64,000 nucleotides of DNA from DAOUKH01 sp034421515 (GTDB lineage: Bacteria > Chloroflexota > Dehalococcoidia > SHYB01): NCBI GenBank assembly GCA_034421515.1, contig DAOUKH010000019.1, positions 1 to 64,000 of the forward strand, written 5' to 3'. The translations under genes were made by a program, and so were the position numbers. Positions 7,535 to 15,195 of this stretch are shown here, piece after piece (positions within the stretch are counted from its first letter, which is position 1; each line of letters begins with the position of its first letter). The notes under the pieces are model-generated. The model searched no databases. It saw only the letters and a list, made by a program, of their open reading frames with translations, and was not told the origin of the DNA.

Positions 7535-8413
7535 TTAACGAAGATTATAGGGGTTGGGGACAGCGCTCACAACGAAGGCGGATAGCCCCGCCTCAAGGCA
7601 CCGCTCGTGCAGCGCCTCGGCGTCGTCGCGGCTTCGCGCCAGTGAGAAAAGCGACGGCCCCGCGCCGGAGAGGTGGACGTTGTCGGCGCCGGCTTTTTCG
7701 AAACGCGACCAGTAGCCTTCGAGTCCGTCGAAACGTTCGAGGGCGGCGCGGGTGAAGCCGTTGAATATCTCGTCCGGCGTCGGCGGCAGGCGCTTGCGCA
7801 AAGCGGCCACGAGCGCCCGCGTGACCTCGCCGCCGGTGAAGTCGGCGGGGTCGAGGGAGCGGTAGAGGGTCGCGGTCTTGTTGGGGAGGTCGATTGGAGG
7901 TGCGAGGAGCACGATGTCGGCGTGGCGCAGGGGTGGGAGCGGGGTGATGCGCTCGCCGCGCCCCTCGGCCAGGGCCGTGCCGCCGTAGAGGAAGAAGGGA
8001 ACGTCGGAGCCAAGCTTGGCGGCCAGCGTGGCGAGCTCTCCGCGGCGGAGATCGCGTTCCCACAGGCGGCAGAGGCCGACGAGGGTCGCGGCTGCGTCGG
8101 CGCTGCCACCGCCGAGTCCGGCGGCGAGAGGGATGCGCTTGTTGAGGTGGATACGGGCGCCGGGCGTTTCGCCGAGGTGGTTCTGAAGGAGGCGCGCGGC
8201 ACGATAGACCAGGTTTTCTTCCAGGGGGATGCCCTCGGTGTCGCCTTCGACGACGATCTCGGAGGCGGGTGTGAACGCAAGCTCGTCGGCGAGGTCGATG
8301 GTCTGCAGCACCGTGGCGACGTCGTGGAAGCCATCGTCTCGCCGGCGCAGTATTTCGAGCGAGAGGTTGATCTTCGCGGGGGCGGCGACGCTGATTGGCG
8401 GCTCAGGCGGCAT
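7535..8413 (-). CDS. ispE: 4-diphosphocytidyl-2-C-methyl-D-erythritol kinase
   Basis: IspE phosphorylates CDP-methylerythritol at the 2-hydroxyl in the MEP isoprenoid pathway. The 292-residue protein shows GHMP-kinase motifs: PAKINLSL near the N-terminus, the ATP loop PLAAGLGGGSADAAA, and the C-terminal LSGAGPSLF. ATG 8413 gives the standard MPPEPPISVAAPAKIN start; the frame continues upstream inside rsmA without family similarity. It overlaps the rsmA stop by 11 bp, so rsmA and ispE are probably translated from one message, an arrangement seen in many bacteria. ispD and ispF lie elsewhere in the window (40364-41565). Confidence 0.93.
   Translation of the reverse strand: MPPEPPISVAAPAKINLSLEILRRRDDGFHDVATVLQTIDLADELAFTPASEIVVEGDTEGIPLEENLVYRAARLLQNHLGETPGARIHLNKRIPLAAGLGGGSADAAATLVGLCRLWERDLRRGELATLAAKLGSDVPFFLYGGTALAEGRGERITPLPPLRHADIVLLAPPIDLPNKTATLYRSLDPADFTGGEVTRALVAALRKRLPPTPDEIFNGFTRAALERFDGLEGYWSRFEKAGADNVHLSGAGPSLFSLARSRDDAEALHERCLEAGLSAFVVSAVPNPYNLR
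7544..7572 (-). promoter_or_regulatory. Promoter of aspS
   Basis: On the minus strand TTGTGA (7572-7567) and TATAAT (7549-7544) are separated by 17 bases, and aspS starts about 58 bases after the -10 box. A perfect TATAAT is conspicuous in this GC-rich sequence. The promoter lies inside the 3' end of ispE. Confidence 0.55.
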
Positions 8414-9272
8414 GGGCGCGGGTCTCTTGGATGGCGCGGTAGAGGGCGCCCCATTCTTCGATGGTGAGCGTCTCGGCGCGGCGTTTTGGGTCGATGCTGG
8501 CCCCGTCGAGCGCGGCAACGATGCGGGCGCGGTCTTCACCGAGACCGTGAGTGAGGGCGTTGGCGATCTGCTTGCGGCGTGTGCCGAACCCGGCGCGGAC
8601 GACGTCGAAGAAGGCGATCGCCTCGGCGGGCTCGAAGCCGCGGGGCTGGGGGTAGGGGTCGAGACGCACGATGGAGGAGTCGACCTTGGGCGGTGGCAGG
8701 AAGCTCCCCGGCTTCACGTGTCCGACGATGTGCGCCGCGGCATAGACCTGGACGGAGACGGAGAAAAGCGACATGGCCCCCGGAGCGGCTATCGCGCTCT
8801 CGGCGACCTCGCGCTGGAGCAGCACGACGAGGCGTCGTGGCCGGTGCGAGCCTTCGAGGAAGCGCCGCAGGATGGGCGCGGCGGCGTAGTAGGGAAGGTT
8901 GGCGACCACGGTGTAAGGAGCGCCGCCGGTCAGCTCGGTGGGGTCGGCGTCGAGCATGTCCGCGGCAACGACGCGAAGCCGGGGGTCGTCGGCATATCTC
9001 GCACGCAGAGCATCGGCGGCGCGGTCGTCCTTCTCCACGGCGGCGACGGAGCCGGCGCGGGCGAGCAGCTCGCGGGTGAGCGTGCCCGGGCCGGGGCCGA
9101 CCTCGACGACGAGGTCGGCAGGCGTAAGCTCGGCGGCGTCGGCGATGCGCCGCAGGGCGGCGGCGTCGATGAGGAAGTGCTGCCCGAGGCTCTTGCGGGG
9201 CCGGAGCCCGTGGCGGTCGAGGAAGGCGCGGACGAGCCGCGCAGGGGACGGCGGGGTTGCGGTCGGCGGCAT
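8403..9272 (-). CDS. rsmA: 16S rRNA (A1518/A1519) dimethyltransferase
   Basis: RsmA (KsgA) dimethylates two adjacent adenines in the helix 45 loop of 16S rRNA during 30S maturation. The 289-residue product has KSLGQHFLID, SAM-binding motif I VEVGPGPGTLT, the acidic residue after VAAVEKD, catalytic motif IV ANLPYY, and the C-terminal FRTRRKQ-like segment (GFGTRRKQIANAL). ATG 9272 was selected; GTG 9284 is an alternative, and neither has a clear ribosome-binding site. The gene lies 35 bp downstream of the SRP RNA gene on the same strand and overlaps ispE by 11 bp. Confidence 0.94.
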   Translation of the reverse strand: MPPTATPPSPARLVRAFLDRHGLRPRKSLGQHFLIDAAALRRIADAAELTPADLVVEVGPGPGTLTRELLARAGSVAAVEKDDRAADALRARYADDPRLRVVAADMLDADPTELTGGAPYTVVANLPYYAAAPILRRFLEGSHRPRRLVVLLQREVAESAIAAPGAMSLFSVSVQVYAAAHIVGHVKPGSFLPPPKVDSSIVRLDPYPQPRGFEPAEAIAFFDVVRAGFGTRRKQIANALTHGLGEDRARIVAALDGASIDPKRRAETLTIEEWGALYRAIQETRAHAA

Positions 9273-9306
9273 GGGCTCGTTCACGGGCCGTTCAGGACTA
9301 GGGAAT

Positions 9307-9577
9307 GGCCGTGCACCCACCTTCGATCGTCGCAACCCCGGGATCCCCGGCGCCGGACGGCTCGGAGCAGGCGCGCCTGCGGCGCCCGAAGGCGGCCACT
9401 TACCGTTGCTTCCTTCCGGACCTGGCGGGGTTCATGGACCTTCGCCGCGCAGGACCCGCTCGTCAGCGCCGCCGCCGCCGGCTCAACCCGGAGCCCTCGG
9501 ACCTCTAGGTGGGGATTCAGCCCCGCTGTAGCGGATTGCGGATACAGGGCACCGCTAGCTCCCCGCCTAGCACGGCC
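9307..9577 (-). ncRNA. ffs: Large-type bacterial SRP RNA (6S/4.5S-like, with Alu domain)
   Basis: The minus strand contains the universal SRP core AGGTCCGGAAGGAAGCA (about 9423-9407) and the asymmetric loop before it. It also carries a 5' Alu-type domain similar to Bacillus scRNA: CGGGGAGCTAGCGGTGCCC, then a loop and CCGCTACAGCGGGG. The ends pair perfectly: 5' GGCCGTGC (9577-9570) with 3' GCACGGCC (9314-9307). Inner helix arms are also visible, for example GAGCGGG (9461-9455) with CCTGCTC (9371-9365). Total length is about 270 nt, so this is the large form rather than the roughly 100-nt 4.5S form. A strong promoter lies just upstream. It functions with Ffh and FtsY in co-translational membrane targeting. 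Confidence 0.93.
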
Positions 9578-9582
9578 CGTCA

Positions 9583-9611
9583 ATGCTACGGCGCGGCGCG
9601 GGGCGCGTCAA
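9583..9611 (-). promoter_or_regulatory. Promoter of SRP RNA
   Basis: On the minus strand TTGACG (9611-9606) and TAGCAT (9588-9583) are separated by exactly 17 bases. The predicted transcription start about 6 bases later falls on the paired 5' end of the SRP RNA (around 9577). Spacing and position agree well. Confidence 0.7.
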
Positions 9612-9643
9612 TTTGGCAGTGGGGCGTGTATGCTGCGGGCGCC

Positions 9644-10807
9644 ATGGCTCAGGAGGCGGAGGGCCACGTACGGGCCGCGATCGAGGCGAAGGGGCGGATC
9701 ACCTTCGCCGAGTTCATGTCGCTTGCGCTGTACGGGCCGGGAGGCTACTACACCGGCGGCGAAGCGCATCGCATTGGCGCGGCGGGCGACTTCTTCACCA
9801 GCCCGCACGCACACCCTGCCTTCGGCGCGCTGATCGCCCTGCAGCTTGAACAGATATGGCGGCTGCTGGGGAGCCCGGAACGGTTCGATGTCGTCGAGGC
9901 TGGCGCGGGCGGCGGACGGCTAGCCAGCGACGTCGGCGATTTCGCCTCGGCGCTCGACGCTTCGTTCGCCGCCGCCGTTGCCTACCAAGAGGTCGAAGGA
10001 TACGGGTCGGCGCTCCCCAACGGGTTCGCCGGCTGCCTGCTCAGCAACGAGCTCTTTGACGCCTTCCCCGTCCACCGTGTGCGGTTGGTCGGCGGCAAGC
10101 TTCGCGAAGTTTACGTAACGCTCGCGGGCGATGGACGCTTCACTGAGGCGCTGGACGAGCCCTCGACGCCCCGCCTCGTGTCGCGGCTTGCGGCGCAGGG
10201 CGTCGAACTCGGCGAGGGTTGGACGGCGGAGGTCTCGCTGGAGGCCGAGGACTGGATGCGGAAGGCCGCGTCGTGCTTGGAGCGAGGCTACGCAATCACC
10301 ATCGACTACGGCGATCCCGCCGAGCGGCTGTACTCGGAGCGCCGCCGGGCCGGCACGCTTCGGGCGCACTACCAACACACCGCGAGCGATGATCCCTATG
10401 CACGCGTGGGACGGCAGGACTTGACGGCGCACGTGGACTTCACGGCGCTGATCGCCGCGGGCGAGGCGGCGGGTCTGCTGCCCGTCACCTTGATGACGCA
10501 GCGGGAGTTCTTGACCAACCTCGGCGCTGAGGTCTTGCTCGACGCCATCGCACGCTCCGATTGGCCGAAGCAGGCCGACCTCAAGGGGCTGCGCAGTCTG
10601 CTTGACCCGGCGGGGCTCGGCAACTTCCGTGTGCTGGTGCAGGCGAAGGGCGCTCCCGCCGCGCTGGCGTGCCTGGGCGGCGAGTCCGAGCGGCGGGACT
10701 TGGCGGGACGCCTCGAATCTGGGCTCGCTCCGCCGCGGTTGACCGCGGCGCACTTAAACCAGCTGGCGGGGCGACCCGGCGGGTGGATGGAGTGGCCGGC
10801 GCCGTGA
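9644..10807 (+). CDS. MidA/NDUFAF7-type SAM-dependent methyltransferase
   Basis: Members of this family (DUF185) are SAM methyltransferases; the mitochondrial member methylates an arginine of a complex I subunit, while bacterial substrates are mostly unknown. The 387-residue protein starts MAQEAEGHVRAAIEAKG at ATG 9644. It shows the family's YYTGG segment, GDFFTSPHAHPAFG, SAM motif VVEAGAGGGRLASDV, and LLSNELFDAFPVHRV. The frame is open back to 9509, but that part overlaps the SRP RNA and its promoter and was rejected. It is divergent from the SRP RNA-rsmA group and converges with the citrate lyase-like gene 16 bp away. Confidence 0.85.
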   Translation: MAQEAEGHVRAAIEAKGRITFAEFMSLALYGPGGYYTGGEAHRIGAAGDFFTSPHAHPAFGALIALQLEQIWRLLGSPERFDVVEAGAGGGRLASDVGDFASALDASFAAAVAYQEVEGYGSALPNGFAGCLLSNELFDAFPVHRVRLVGGKLREVYVTLAGDGRFTEALDEPSTPRLVSRLAAQGVELGEGWTAEVSLEAEDWMRKAASCLERGYAITIDYGDPAERLYSERRRAGTLRAHYQHTASDDPYARVGRQDLTAHVDFTALIAAGEAAGLLPVTLMTQREFLTNLGAEVLLDAIARSDWPKQADLKGLRSLLDPAGLGNFRVLVQAKGAPAALACLGGESERRDLAGRLESGLAPPRLTAAHLNQLAGRPGGWMEWPAP

Positions 10808-10823
10808 AGCTCTGCTGAGGGAG

Positions 10824-11696
10824 CTAGCGGCCGGCGAGCCCCTGGGCGGTGCGGATGAGCTTCTGCGCCTGGAGGGCCATGGCGGTGTCGATCATCTTGC
10901 CGTCGACGACACAGGTCCCGCGGCCCTCCGACTCGGCCCGCTGGAAGGCGCGGATGATGCGCCGTGCTTGCTCCAGGTCCTCTTCGGAAGGGCTGAATAT
11001 CTCGTTCAGGGTTGCCACCTGGTCGGGATGGATGGCGAACTTGCCTTTGAAGCCGAGGCGCAGGGCCTGTTCCGCGTCGGCCTCAATGCCCGCCGCGTCC
11101 TGGTAGGCGACGAAGGGCGCGTCGATGGCGAGCTTGTGGGCGGCGCGGGCGGCGATGGCGACATGGCTGCGGGCGTAGAGTATTTCCTCGCTGCCCTGGC
11201 TGCGGGGGATGCCCATGTCGGCGGAGAAGTCCTCGGCGCCGAAGGCGACGGCGGCGACACGGGAGGAGGCGGTGGCGATCTCGAAGGAGCGGATGACGCC
11301 GAGCGCGCTTTCGACGAAGGGGATGATCCTGGTGAGCCCAAAGGGGAGATGCTTCCCGTGTTCGAGGCTGGTGATCATCTCGTCGAGGCGACGGATGTCG
11401 TCGGCGGAAGAGATCTGGGGCAGGATGACGCCGTCGAGGTGCTCGGAGATAAGCGAGTTGAGGTCGGCGTAAAGGTGACTGGAATCGATCGAGCTCACGC
11501 GGGCGAGAACCGTCTGACCCTTACTCTTGAGCACGGGCAGAGCGTCGCGGACCATGTCCCGAGCGGCGGCCTTTTCCGATTCGGGGACGCCGCTCTCCAA
11601 GTCGGGAACGAGGGCGTCGGCGCCGACGTCGGGCGCCTTTTCCAGGAAACGCTCGCGGTTACCCGGGATGAAGAGTAGGGATCGCAGTGGCTCCAA
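10824..11696 (-). CDS. CitE-like HpcH/HpaI aldolase family protein
   Basis: The family includes citrate lyase beta subunits, malyl-CoA lyases and beta-methylmalyl-CoA thioesterases, which make or break C-C or thioester bonds of CoA-linked acids with Mg2+. The 290-residue product has RSLLFIPGNRERFLEKA, the metal ligand segments PDLESGVPESEK and FGAEDFSADMG, and the C-terminal GFKGKFAIHPDQV. It starts at TTG 11696, preceded by GGGGAGG 4 bases upstream; no ATG is available. It lies 29 bp downstream of a paralogue. Citrate lyase alpha and gamma subunits are absent, so citrate lyase itself is unlikely. Confidence 0.8.
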   Translation of the reverse strand: MEPLRSLLFIPGNRERFLEKAPDVGADALVPDLESGVPESEKAAARDMVRDALPVLKSKGQTVLARVSSIDSSHLYADLNSLISEHLDGVILPQISSADDIRRLDEMITSLEHGKHLPFGLTRIIPFVESALGVIRSFEIATASSRVAAVAFGAEDFSADMGIPRSQGSEEILYARSHVAIAARAAHKLAIDAPFVAYQDAAGIEADAEQALRLGFKGKFAIHPDQVATLNEIFSPSEEDLEQARRIIRAFQRAESEGRGTCVVDGKMIDTAMALQAQKLIRTAQGLAGR

Positions 11697-11725
11697 GGGT
11701 CCTCCCCGGCCCGTCGTGTTGCGGG

Positions 11726-12610
11726 CTAGCGCCCCAACGCGGCTTCCTGCCGTTCGATGGTCTCGGCGACTTCGATGAGCTTGAGGGCACGCTTCCAGAC
11801 GGGCGTGTCGACCATCTTACCGTCGAGGGCGACGGCGGCCCTGCCTTCCTTCGTCGCATCCTCGAAGGCTTGGACGACACGGCGGGCGTGTTCGACTTCA
11901 TCGTCGGACGGGCGAAAGACGTCGTTGACCGGACCCACCTGGTTGGGGTGAATGACGAACTTGCCTTTGCAGCCGACGGTCTTGGCGCGCTTGGCGTCGG
12001 TCACCATGGCGTCGATGTCGTTGTAGTCGGGGTCGGGAGTGTCGAAGCAGAGTATGTCGGCGGCGCGGGCGGCGATGGCGGTCATGGCGCGCGCCGTGGC
12101 GATTTCCTCGGAGCCCTTGGTGCGGGTGACCCCCATGTCGGCGGTGTAGTCCTCGGCGCCGAAGGCGAGCCCGAGCATGCGGGGGGTGGAGCGGGCGATC
12201 TCCACCACGTTGGCGACGCCGAGTCCGGTCTCGATCCAGGGGATGATGCGGGTGTGGCCGATGGGAAGGCCGCGCTCGCGCTCGATGGCGGTCAGGAGGG
12301 CAGAAAGCTCGATGGCCATATCCCGCGACTCCATCTTGCCGATGCTAATCCCTTCGATGTGCGGCGAGACGACGGCGAGCAGGTCGTCGTAGGTCCAGTC
12401 GGTCTGCATGCCGTTGACGCGGACGAAGACGCGCTTGCCGGCCATCTTGGGGAGGAACTCGGCGACGATGCCGCGTGCGTTGGCCTTCTCGTCCGGGGGT
12501 ACGGAGTCTTCGATGTCGGGGACGAGGACGTCCGCGGGCTGGCCCAGACTCTTATCGAGCATCCTGGGATTGTTGCCAGGAACGAAGAGCAGGGTGCGGA
12601 TCATGTCCAA
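11726..12610 (-). CDS. CitE-like HpcH/HpaI aldolase family protein (paralogue)
   Basis: A second 294-residue CitE-like lyase, clearly homologous to its downstream neighbour over the full length (RTLLFVPGNNPRMLDKS, PDIEDSVPPDEK, FGAEDYTADMG, GCKGKFVIHPNQV). It probably acts on a 3-hydroxy or malyl-type CoA thioester. TTG 12610 and ATG 12604 are both possible. GGAGG lies 6 bases before the TTG and 12 before the ATG, and the paralogue also uses TTG, so the TTG is listed. Tandem duplication followed by divergence, or a heteromeric enzyme, are both compatible with the pair. Confidence 0.8.
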   Translation of the reverse strand: MDMIRTLLFVPGNNPRMLDKSLGQPADVLVPDIEDSVPPDEKANARGIVAEFLPKMAGKRVFVRVNGMQTDWTYDDLLAVVSPHIEGISIGKMESRDMAIELSALLTAIERERGLPIGHTRIIPWIETGLGVANVVEIARSTPRMLGLAFGAEDYTADMGVTRTKGSEEIATARAMTAIAARAADILCFDTPDPDYNDIDAMVTDAKRAKTVGCKGKFVIHPNQVGPVNDVFRPSDDEVEHARRVVQAFEDATKEGRAAVALDGKMVDTPVWKRALKLIEVAETIERQEAALGR

Positions 12611-12646
12611 GGGCGGCCTCCATGCTTCGGGCGCGAAGCAGCGGAC

Positions 12647-12652
12647 ATTATA
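12647..12652 (-). promoter_or_regulatory. Candidate -10 box for the CitE-like pair
   Basis: TATAAT on the minus strand (12652-12647), 37 bases before the TTG start of the first CitE-like gene. No good -35 hexamer is visible at 16-18 bases, so the promoter may need an activator or be spurious. Confidence 0.35.
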
Positions 12653-12697
12653 GCACCGCGCCTGAAGGAGCGGCCCCCGATCGTGCGGGCCGTGGGG

Positions 12698-13183
12698 CTA
12701 GTCTTGAAGGCCTCGGGCGAAGATCTCCTGGGCCTTCGGCGTACCCACGAGGGCGTTCTCGCGGCGGTGGACCTGCCAGCCGCCGTCGCGGCGCTCGAAC
12801 TCCCAGCGGTTGGTGGAGAGGCGCCAGAGGGTGAACTCCTTGTCCTTTCGCACGTAGACGCGAGAGTAGCCGGTGGCCGTGGCCCTGTCGCCGTCGATCT
12901 TGATGATGGCGGGGCCCATGGTGTGGGCGCAGTTGGGGAGGAGCGACTGATGGGCGCGGCCGGTGACCATCTTCTGGACGCCCTCACGGCCGACCATGGG
13001 CGGGCGTCCCGCGTCGGTCTCGTAGATGGTGTCCTCGGTGTAGAGCCGGCCGGTGGCTTCGGCGTTGCCGGTGTCGACGGCGGGGCCGTAGGCGTGCATC
13101 AGGTTGGTGATGGCGAGCTCGTCCTCGAGCGCCTGAATGCGCCGTTCGAGTTCGGCGACTTGGGCTTCGACATCGTTGGTCAT
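12698..13183 (-). CDS. SnoaL-like (NTF2 superfamily) protein
   Basis: A 161-residue protein of the SnoaL-like/NTF2 fold, a cone-shaped barrel used by dehydratases, isomerases, ring-hydroxylating dioxygenase beta subunits and non-catalytic binding proteins. Visible features are an N-terminal helix (QVAELERRIQALEDELAI), the conserved YGPAVDTGN with a potential catalytic Asp, LPNCAHTMGP, and a C-terminal sheet ending at HRRENALVGTP. ATG 13183 has GAAGGAG about 6 bases upstream. A close paralogue lies 33 bp upstream. The substrate cannot be deduced. Confidence 0.75.
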   Translation of the reverse strand: MTNDVEAQVAELERRIQALEDELAITNLMHAYGPAVDTGNAEATGRLYTEDTIYETDAGRPPMVGREGVQKMVTGRAHQSLLPNCAHTMGPAIIKIDGDRATATGYSRVYVRKDKEFTLWRLSTNRWEFERRDGGWQVHRRENALVGTPKAQEIFARGLQD

Positions 13184-13216
13184 GTCGTTCTCCTTCGCCT
13201 TGCGGGGCGAGTGTGT

Positions 13217-13753
13217 CTAACCTGTTGGATCGGAGCGTTCCAGCCCCTCGGCAAGATGGTCCTGGGCGCCCTCGTTCCCGAGGATGCGTGAGGATCGGTG
13301 GGCGACCCGCCACGCACTGCTCGCGTCCCGCGTCAGCCGCCACTGGTTGAGGCCGATGCGGAAGAGGGTGAAGCGGTCGTTCTCGCCGCCCTTGTCGTCG
13401 CGGTGGTAGATGCGGGAGTAGCCCGCGGCGACGGCGGTGTCGCCCTCGACGCGCACCATGAAGGGGCCGATGGTGTGGGCGCAGTTGGGCAGCAGACGCT
13501 GGTGGCCCTCGCCGAGGACGAGGTCGTTGATGATGCCGTCGCGCCCGTGGATGACGACGGGCGTCCCGTCGCCGGTGGCCAGCGGCCCGATGTCGTACTC
13601 GGTGTCGTCGGTGAAGGTGTCCGCGGTGCCGTCGGCGTCCCCGATGTCAATCGCGACGCCATAGCGCACGACGACATTCCGAATGGCGAGCTCGTCCTCG
13701 GCGCGGCGGACGCGCTGTTGAAGGGCGTGCAGGCGGCTCTCGATGTCGGCCAT
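13217..13753 (-). CDS. SnoaL-like (NTF2 superfamily) protein (paralogue)
   Basis: This 178-residue protein is homologous to its downstream neighbour: the N-terminal helix with AEDELAIRN, YGVAIDIGDADG, LPNCAHTIGP and the sheet-forming C-terminal half align. It carries a longer loop (LATGDGTPVVIHG) and an extra C-terminal helix. ATG 13753 is preceded by GGAGAG about 8 bases away; the frame remains open far upstream inside the cation transporter gene, which is a high-GC artefact. Side-by-side SnoaL-like genes may encode the two halves of a heteromer. Function unknown. Confidence 0.72.
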   Translation of the reverse strand: MADIESRLHALQQRVRRAEDELAIRNVVVRYGVAIDIGDADGTADTFTDDTEYDIGPLATGDGTPVVIHGRDGIINDLVLGEGHQRLLPNCAHTIGPFMVRVEGDTAVAAGYSRIYHRDDKGGENDRFTLFRIGLNQWRLTRDASSAWRVAHRSSRILGNEGAQDHLAEGLERSDPTG

Positions 13754-13794
13754 GCCGGGCCTCTCCGCGCGCCGCTTCGTCACCGGCGCGGCGG

Positions 13795-15129
13795 CTAGTG
13801 TTCCACGAAACGAGACCTGGCGGCAAGGTGGTCGACGTGGTGGTCCTCGGTGCAGCCCTTTACCGAGGTCTCCAACTGAATCGTGATGTGACTGATGCCG
13901 AATTTCTCGGACGCGACGCGCCGCAGCTTGCGAAGCATCTCGTCGTAGTCGCCCCGAAAGTCCGGATCGGCAAGGATGTGGGCCGAAAGCTGGTCGTAGC
14001 CGGAGGTCACGGTAGTGACGTGGACGTCGTGTATCACCGTGACGCCTTCGACTTCCTCCAGCTCGCTGCAGAGGCGGTAAGGGTCGATGTGGCGCGGGGT
14101 TCCTTCTAGAAGTACGTGCATGACTTTGCCCATGAGGCCCCGGCTGCTGTAAATGATGAGCACCCCGATGAAGACGCCGATGATCGGGTCGGCGATGTCC
14201 CAGCCCAAGGTCATGATGAAGATGGCGGCAATGATGACGCCCACGGAACCGATGAGGTCGGCCATGACGTGCTGGAAGGCGCCCTCGGCGTTCAAGCTGT
14301 GCTCGGCCGAGGCGTGGAGCAGGTAGGCGACGAAGATGTTGATGAGGAGCCCGATGCCGCCGACGATCAACACCAGCCCGCCCTCGACGTCCGGGGTCTC
14401 CACGGTGAACCGGTGATAGGCCTCGAAAAAGACCCAGGCGGCAATCAACCATAGGGTGAGGGCGTTGATCAGGGCCGCGAGCACCTCGGCCCGTTGATAG
14501 CCGAAGGTCCGCTCGACCGTAGCGGGCTTGCCTGCGAGCCAGATGGCGAAGAGGGCCAGGGCGATGGCCGCGCCGTCGGTGAGCATGTGGAGCGCGTCGG
14601 CTACGAGGGCCAGGCTTCCCGAGATAATGCCGCCGACGATCTCGGCGACCATGTAGGTCAGGATCAGGAACAGCGAAAAGGTCAGCCGTTGGCGGCTGAG
14701 GTCTCGGTAGTCGTGGCTGTGATCGTGGTCATGGTCGTGTCCATGGCCGTGCCCGTGGCCATGATCATGACCGTGATCGTGGTCGTCGTGGTCATGATCA
14801 TGGTCGTGATCGTGCCCGTGGTCATGATCGTGGGCCTCGCGCGTGGCCGCGCTGACGTGGCCCTCGTGGTCATGGTCGTGCCCGTGATCATGTCCGTGGT
14901 CGTGATCGTGCCCGTGGTCGTGGCCGTGGGCCTCGTGGTCGTGATCGTGCCCGTGGTCATGATCGTGATCATGCTCGCGGGAACGACCTTCGACGGAGAA
15001 GTGCAGCGTGTGTGCGGGGAGATCTCTTCGCAGCGCGCGGCGAAGCCAGCCGAGTATGCCTCGTCGGCGCGGCGCTCGATCAGGAGGGGTGTCCCAGAGC
15101 GGGGATTCGAAAGTGATGTTGCCCTGCAT
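13795..15129 (-). CDS. Cation diffusion facilitator with His/Asp-rich N-terminus
   Basis: CDF transporters export Zn2+, Co2+ or related ions in exchange for protons at the cytoplasmic membrane. The 444-residue protein has six predicted membrane helices (about 149-340) with the two metal-site motifs HMLTD (helix II) and HVMAD (helix V), then a cytoplasmic ferredoxin-like domain (HVTTVTSGYDQLSAHI). Residues 53-139 are almost entirely His, Asp and Gly in HD/HG repeats, split by HVSAATREA. Such loops bind or buffer metal, but this one is unusually long and N-terminal. The nearest functional match is CzcD/ZitB-type zinc export. The ribosome-binding site at ATG 15129 is weak. Confidence 0.9.
   Translation of the reverse strand: MQGNITFESPLWDTPPDRAPRRRGILGWLRRALRRDLPAHTLHFSVEGRSREHDHDHDHGHDHDHEAHGHDHGHDHDHGHDHGHDHDHEGHVSAATREAHDHDHGHDHDHDHDHDDHDHGHDHGHGHGHGHDHDHDHSHDYRDLSRQRLTFSLFLILTYMVAEIVGGIISGSLALVADALHMLTDGAAIALALFAIWLAGKPATVERTFGYQRAEVLAALINALTLWLIAAWVFFEAYHRFTVETPDVEGGLVLIVGGIGLLINIFVAYLLHASAEHSLNAEGAFQHVMADLIGSVGVIIAAIFIMTLGWDIADPIIGVFIGVLIIYSSRGLMGKVMHVLLEGTPRHIDPYRLCSELEEVEGVTVIHDVHVTTVTSGYDQLSAHILADPDFRGDYDEMLRKLRRVASEKFGISHITIQLETSVKGCTEDHHVDHLAARSRFVEH
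14713..14973 (-). repeat. Low-complexity hexamer repeat encoding the His-rich segment
   Basis: On the plus strand the stretch is a run of near-repeats of GTGGTCATG/GATCGTG units, coding for HD and HG dipeptides over residues 53-139 of the CDF transporter. Such arrays can change length by slippage. Length difference between strains is a testable expectation. Confidence 0.75.
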
Positions 15130-15195
15130 GACGTATTGCGCCGTATCTAACCATAGACAGGAACGAAGCGCAATAGCGAGCGTTAGCGAGACAGG

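Noticed and set aside
4643..7585. Very long open frame on the plus strand opposite tig and aspS
   Set aside because: It is antisense to two certain genes, has no recognisable family and is the usual by-product of GC-rich coding DNA.
9509..9643. N-terminal extension of the MidA methyltransferase
   Set aside because: It overlaps the SRP RNA and its promoter and has no family similarity. ATG 9644 fits the family N-terminus.
10824..12610. Citrate lyase beta subunits
   Set aside because: No alpha, gamma or citG-type genes accompany them, and two adjacent copies argue for other CoA-ester lyase roles.
14713..14973. CRISPR or noncoding satellite in the His-rich region
   Set aside because: The repeats are in frame inside the transporter gene and encode HD/HG dipeptides.
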